Of a stretch of DNA of 64,000 bases, positions 60,749-64,000 are shown piece after piece; the first letter of the stretch is position 1; each line of letters opens with the position of its first letter. Source of the stretch: Raineya orbicola. GTDB taxonomy: Bacteria; Bacteroidota; Bacteroidia; Cytophagales; Thermonemataceae. The notes below the pieces were generated by a model, which was not told the DNA's origin, did not search any database, and saw nothing but the letters and a program-made list of their open reading frames with translations. The position numbers and the translations under genes are program-made. The DNA lies in the NCBI RefSeq assembly GCF_002843425.1, contig NZ_NKXO01000008.1:1-64000 (forward strand), read 5' to 3'.

Positions 60749-61543
60749 ATGCTTCAACCAACCAATTATTTTATGCACTATTCTTTGCATCACATTCCTG
60801 AACGTACTCAGAAACCCCGCCAAGTAGGTCTGACAATGGTAATGGACAAAGGCTTGAGTGTCAGACAGGTGGAAGACCTTCTTGAAGTAGCAGGCGACTA
60901 TATTGATATGGTAAAGCTCGGCTGGGCTACTTCCTATGTTACGGCTAATCTGAAAGAAAAATTAGCAGTTTATCAATCGGCGGGTATTCCTACGTATTTC
61001 GGCGGAACGCTTTTTGAGGCTTTTATTATTCGCAAGCAATTCGCTGATTATCAGAAACTTTTAGATAAATACCAAATGCCCTATGCCGAAGTTTCCGATG
61101 GCTCTATTGAATTGCCTCACGAAGAAAAATGTAAGTATATCAACGAGCTTTCCAAACAGGTAATTGTGCTTTCAGAAGTAGGTTCCAAAGATGCTGAAAA
61201 AATATTAGCCCCTTACCAGTGGATAGAGCTTATGCAAGCTGAGTTGCAGGCAGGTGCTTGGAAAGTGATTGGAGAAGCACGTGAATCAGGAACGGTGGGG
61301 CTATTTCGCGATTCAGGAGAGGTGCGTCAGGGACTTGTGAAGGAAATTATTCATACTATTCCTTCGGAAAAAATCATTTGGGAAGCTCCTCAAAAATCCC
61401 AACAAGTGTGGTTTGTGAAACTTTTGGGAGCTAATGTCAATTTAGGCAACATTGCCCCCAATGAAGTGATTTCTGTGGAAACTATCCGTTTAGGACTGCG
61501 AGGTGATACTTTTACTCACTTTTTGCCGAAAGATTTGCTCTGA
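60749..61543 (+). CDS. comA: phosphosulfolactate synthase (ComA-like)
   Basis: 264-residue TIM-barrel enzyme that adds sulfite to phosphoenolpyruvate to make (2R)-3-phosphosulfolactate. Known from methanogen coenzyme M synthesis, it also occurs in non-methanogens including Bacteroidota. Conserved segments are GLTMVMDKGLSVRQVEDLLEVAGDYIDMVKLGWATSYV (about 27-64), IPTYFGGTLFEAFI and MPYAEVSDGSIELPHEEK (about 107-124). The product may lead to sulfolactate or cysteate; in gliding Cytophagales a sulfonolipid precursor role is plausible but unproven. ComB/ComC partners are not adjacent. It is 19 bp after dnaA, probably co-transcribed. The Met at residue 9 is an alternative start. Confidence 0.85.
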   Translation: MLQPTNYFMHYSLHHIPERTQKPRQVGLTMVMDKGLSVRQVEDLLEVAGDYIDMVKLGWATSYVTANLKEKLAVYQSAGIPTYFGGTLFEAFIIRKQFADYQKLLDKYQMPYAEVSDGSIELPHEEKCKYINELSKQVIVLSEVGSKDAEKILAPYQWIELMQAELQAGAWKVIGEARESGTVGLFRDSGEVRQGLVKEIIHTIPSEKIIWEAPQKSQQVWFVKLLGANVNLGNIAPNEVISVETIRLGLRGDTFTHFLPKDLL

Positions 61544-61544
61544 T

Positions 61545-62069
61545 TTAAGAAGCCTTCATCAGGCAATCGCACTCAAAAACTTGGTCGGCAAATTTTTTGA
61601 GTATCGGCATTTCTTTACGAGCTAATACTTGTCCTTGGCGGGCTATAAGGTACAAACCTACCAAAATTAAAGTGCATAACCCTGCTACATAAAACCCCCA
61701 AGGCTCTTGTTCTATCATTATTTGTGAAATGCCGAGCATCAAGCTGATAAATATGCTTGTAGAGGCTACTATGAGCAAAAAAGCCACAAGCGTCCATATA
61801 GGCGAAACAGGCGTGAGTAATACTCGCACCAGAGTGGTTTTGTCTTGTAAGTTTTCTTCCAATCCAATTTCCATATAAGGCGTCCAGAGGCGATGTTTGT
61901 GAGCAGGAAAGCGAATTTGAATGTGAAAATCTGTCAATACGCCTGTAAAACCTTCGGGGTTGTTTTCGTTGAGTTCTTTTCGGAACTTCTCAATGATTTC
62001 ATTTCGGCTCATTTCGCTCTTGAAACGAAAACGAGGGCGTAAAGCTAAACTTTGTGCATCCATAAGCAT
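61545..62069 (-). CDS. membrane protein of unknown function
   Basis: 174 residues from the Met at 62069 (a Met two codons later is also possible). The soluble N-terminal part (about 1-95) has beta-type segments: RFRFKSEMSRNEIIEKFRKEL, then IQIRFPAHKHRLWTPYMEIGLEE. Two membrane helices follow (about 97-123 and 129-150), then a short cytoplasmic tail with two Cys (FECDCLMK). The order of a HKRLWTPYMEI-type block before two helices recurs in unnamed Bacteroidota proteins; no function is known. Its stop is 1 bp from the comA stop, convergent. Confidence 0.7.
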   Translation of the reverse strand: MLMDAQSLALRPRFRFKSEMSRNEIIEKFRKELNENNPEGFTGVLTDFHIQIRFPAHKHRLWTPYMEIGLEENLQDKTTLVRVLLTPVSPIWTLVAFLLIVASTSIFISLMLGISQIMIEQEPWGFYVAGLCTLILVGLYLIARQGQVLARKEMPILKKFADQVFECDCLMKAS

Positions 62070-62176
62070 ACTTTTTTCAGCGAAAAAGAGTTTTTTTGTA
62101 AAAGAAAACAATGCTTACCGCAAGCAAGAAAGTTGATTTTTGTCAGATTTTTCATAAATTGCCATTTTGAAAACTT

Positions 62177-63082
62177 ATGCAACTCACGCTTGAAAAAGTT
62201 CGTCAGTTTGGAAATATAGAACTGCTCGCCAAACAGCTCGTAGAGGGCTTTATTACAGGAATGCATCGCTCTCCTTTTCACGGCTTTTCGGTAGAATTTG
62301 CCGAACATAGGCTTTACAATACAGGCGAAAGCACACGCCACATAGATTGGAAAGTTTTTGCCAAAACAGATAAACTTTTTATCAAACGCTATGAAGAGGA
62401 AACGAACTTGCGTTGTCAGATACTTTTAGATGTTTCCTCATCAATGTTTTACCCCAAAGCCACAAAAGGAAAACTGACTTTTTCGGTAATGGCGACGGCG
62501 GCACTTACTTATATGCTCCAAAAACAACGTGATGCCGTAAGCATTGCTACTTTTGACGATAAAATCCTTGAACATACCCCTTGCAAATCAACGCAAATTC
62601 ATTTGCATCAGATTTTTCTTTTGCTTCAAAATTTGCTCAATGCAGAAAGCAATTTGCAAAAAACTTCGGCAACCAAAGTTTTACACGAAATCGCAGAAAA
62701 AATTCATAGACGTTCATTAGTAGTTATATTTAGTGATATGTTTGAAGATGTAGAAAACCCACAAGAATTGCTCACGGCTCTACAACATCTCAAACACCGA
62801 AATCACGAGGTAATTCTTTTTCACGTTACGGATAAAGCCACTGAAAAAGATTTTGCCTTTGAAAATCGCCCTTATGAATTTATTGACTTAGAAACAGGCG
62901 AAAAAGTGAAATTGCAACCACAAGCCGTTAAGGATTTTTACAGAGAAAAAATCTTGCAATTTTCACACGAGCTTAAAATGAAGTGCGGGCAATACAAAAT
63001 AGACTTCATTGAAGTAGATATTGCCCGCCCTTTTGAAGAGGTTTTGTATGCGTATATGGTGAAAAGAGCGAAAATGCACTAA
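62177..63082 (+). CDS. DUF58 domain protein
   Basis: 301 residues of the DUF58 family, a VWA-like fold. Features: FSVEFAEHRLYNTGESTRHIDWKVFAKTDKLFIKRYEEETNLRCQILLDVSSSMFYP (about 38-94), including the ID(W)KVFAKTD block and the metal site DVSSSM, then RSLVVIFSDMFED. The family generally sits next to a MoxR ATPase and Bat proteins (aerotolerance operon); none of these is visible here, as the next gene is an unrelated T9SS cargo. Cytoplasmic, with no leader. Role unknown, probably complex assembly with a MoxR ATPase. Confidence 0.88.
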   Translation: MQLTLEKVRQFGNIELLAKQLVEGFITGMHRSPFHGFSVEFAEHRLYNTGESTRHIDWKVFAKTDKLFIKRYEEETNLRCQILLDVSSSMFYPKATKGKLTFSVMATAALTYMLQKQRDAVSIATFDDKILEHTPCKSTQIHLHQIFLLLQNLLNAESNLQKTSATKVLHEIAEKIHRRSLVVIFSDMFEDVENPQELLTALQHLKHRNHEVILFHVTDKATEKDFAFENRPYEFIDLETGEKVKLQPQAVKDFYREKILQFSHELKMKCGQYKIDFIEVDIARPFEEVLYAYMVKRAKMH

Positions 63083-63091
63083 CGCAATTTG

Positions 63092-64000
63092 TTATTTCTT
63101 TACAACGATTTTTTTCATCACTGCTTCTTCATTTTTATTGTCTTTAATATGCATAAAATAGATACCTTCTTCCAAATTTTGTAAATCTAGCATTTCAGCA
63201 TTGCCTTCAATCAAAGTTCTGCCATATTTATCAATAATTTTGTAGTCTTTGAACTCTCCTTTTATTTTTAAAAATCTATCTGTTGGGTTAGGGGAGACTT
63301 CAACGATTTGTCTTTCAATGCAATTGTCTATTATTATCGTAACTGTTGTTACATTCGAAGAAACTCCACAGAAATTCTGACCAACAATTTGATAAGTGTA
63401 TGTGCCTATGGGAGTGTTTTGCAAGTCTATTTGTATAACATTATTGAAAAACCTAATCGGATTACCATTTAGAGTTCCTATAATATTTTGGCTTCCTTGA
63501 CAAATCAAGGGAATTGTAATTATATTAGGTAATGTAGATGAGCAAAAAGTATAGTTATACGGCGGTGTATTGTCAGGGATAGAAACATCACTCGGTACGC
63601 CAACCCATAAATTTTTTCTGAAAGAACTACTAACATTTACATAACAAGCATTACTCACCACAATAGTGCATTCTATCCAACTTTCTCCACTAAATCCAGA
63701 TATAGCGGTAGCTGTTACAATCGGTGTGTTAGCATTTGTTAAAGTTATTCCAGGTCCAGCTGACCAGGTATAACTAATTGCATCTTGTAAATTGGTAATA
63801 CTATATTCTTTGGGCGAGCTACAAAGAAAGTTGCTCGCTACTCCCGTCGGTTTTATCTCCACAAAATCAAAACCAGTATATTTTTGGCTATAATTGGCGA
63901 AAAATCCATTAGGAAAAGGATTCATTGTAGAAAGTGAGATGTTACTGCCATTACAGCTGATAAAGTTAGCATTTCCATAAAAACGTCCACCTACTACAAT
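63092..64000 (-). CDS. T9SS type A cargo protein, C-terminal part (runs off the window)
   Basis: At least 302 residues. The frame stays open to the right edge without a stop, so the N-terminus lies beyond position 64000; the Met at 63925 is internal. The visible part has PKD/Ig-like beta modules (ISYTWSAGPGITLTNANTPIVTATAISGFSGESWIECTIVVSNAC, TYTYQIVGQNFCGVSSNVTTVTI). A type A sorting domain of about 70 residues ends it (VEVSPNPTDRFLKIKGEFKDYKIIDKYGRTLI ... LEEGIYFMHIKDNKNEEAVMKKIVVKK). It is a secreted or surface-anchored protein, function unknown. It is convergent with the DUF58 gene. Confidence 0.85.
   Translation of the reverse strand: MVVGGRFYGNANFISCNGSNISLSTMNPFPNGFFANYSQKYTGFDFVEIKPTGVASNFLCSSPKEYSITNLQDAISYTWSAGPGITLTNANTPIVTATAISGFSGESWIECTIVVSNACYVNVSSSFRKNLWVGVPSDVSIPDNTPPYNYTFCSSTLPNIITIPLICQGSQNIIGTLNGNPIRFFNNVIQIDLQNTPIGTYTYQIVGQNFCGVSSNVTTVTIIIDNCIERQIVEVSPNPTDRFLKIKGEFKDYKIIDKYGRTLIEGNAEMLDLQNLEEGIYFMHIKDNKNEEAVMKKIVVKK

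Overview
The window is an AT-rich chromosomal segment of a Bacteroidota bacterium, most likely a Cytophagales-type gliding lineage. Evidence: type IX secretion (a PorQ-like protein, two proteins with type A C-terminal signals, one with a type B gliding-type signal), family genes typical of the phylum (DUF4290, DUF4476, PG_1098-like THUMP methyltransferase, Bacteroidota-style RpoZ and BamD), no recognisable Shine-Dalgarno sequences, and many copies of the Bacteroidota promoter TTTG-N17..21-TAnnTTTG. I cannot name the genus.

Layout. 0.1-9.3 kb: surE, a minus-strand cluster (MNT nucleotidyltransferase, ribH, histidine phosphatase), an AlbA_2 protein, a triple-DUF4476 secreted protein, a HAMP-GAF-PAS sensor lacking an output domain, a small ferredoxin, a thioesterase and rpmI-rplT. 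9.3-19 kb: kup, an orphan multi-PAS histidine kinase, ruvA, an MBOAT acyltransferase starting with TTG, two tandem paralogous small genes of unknown function, DUF1015, rsmG (with a G9 tract inside its SAM motif) and tRNA-Gln. 19-29 kb: pyrG, DUF4290, a polyprenyl-phosphate sugar transferase, pyrB behind a TPR/PBP1 protein, a YCF48-like protein, a CoA transferase, a Lys/Cys-rich mini protein and a THUMP-like methyltransferase. 29-32 kb: a type II restriction-modification pair next to a cysD that lacks cysN. 32.1-32.75 kb: a plus-strand unit with an attenuator-like leader (competing hairpins, terminator) and a 63-residue ORF. 32.7-44.3 kb: purD, an RMD1-family protein, porQ, an AhpD-like protein, hemH, ssb, an ABC exporter, a VWA protein and a GT9 glycosyltransferase.

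44.3-54.1 kb is repeat-rich: a 203-bp segment in three tandem copies in front of a DCC-family gene, a 165-bp unit in five copies in front of a T9SS cargo gene, dispersed GC-rich palindromes, and heptanucleotide runs, interleaved with rpoZ, bamD and T9SS genes. 54-64 kb: a duplicated DUF2061 protein, a 1-Cys peroxiredoxin, alaS, heme O synthase, dnaA, a ComA-like phosphosulfolactate synthase, a DUF58 protein and the C-terminal part of another T9SS protein that runs off the end.

The genes are mostly housekeeping, in short operons. The parts best worth following up are the 32.2-32.6 kb leader plus small ORF, the promoter-bearing tandem arrays, the small paralog pair at 16.3-16.8 kb, and the set of TTG starts supported by promoter position. 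Start codons were chosen by family N-termini, signal peptides and position of the -7 box.
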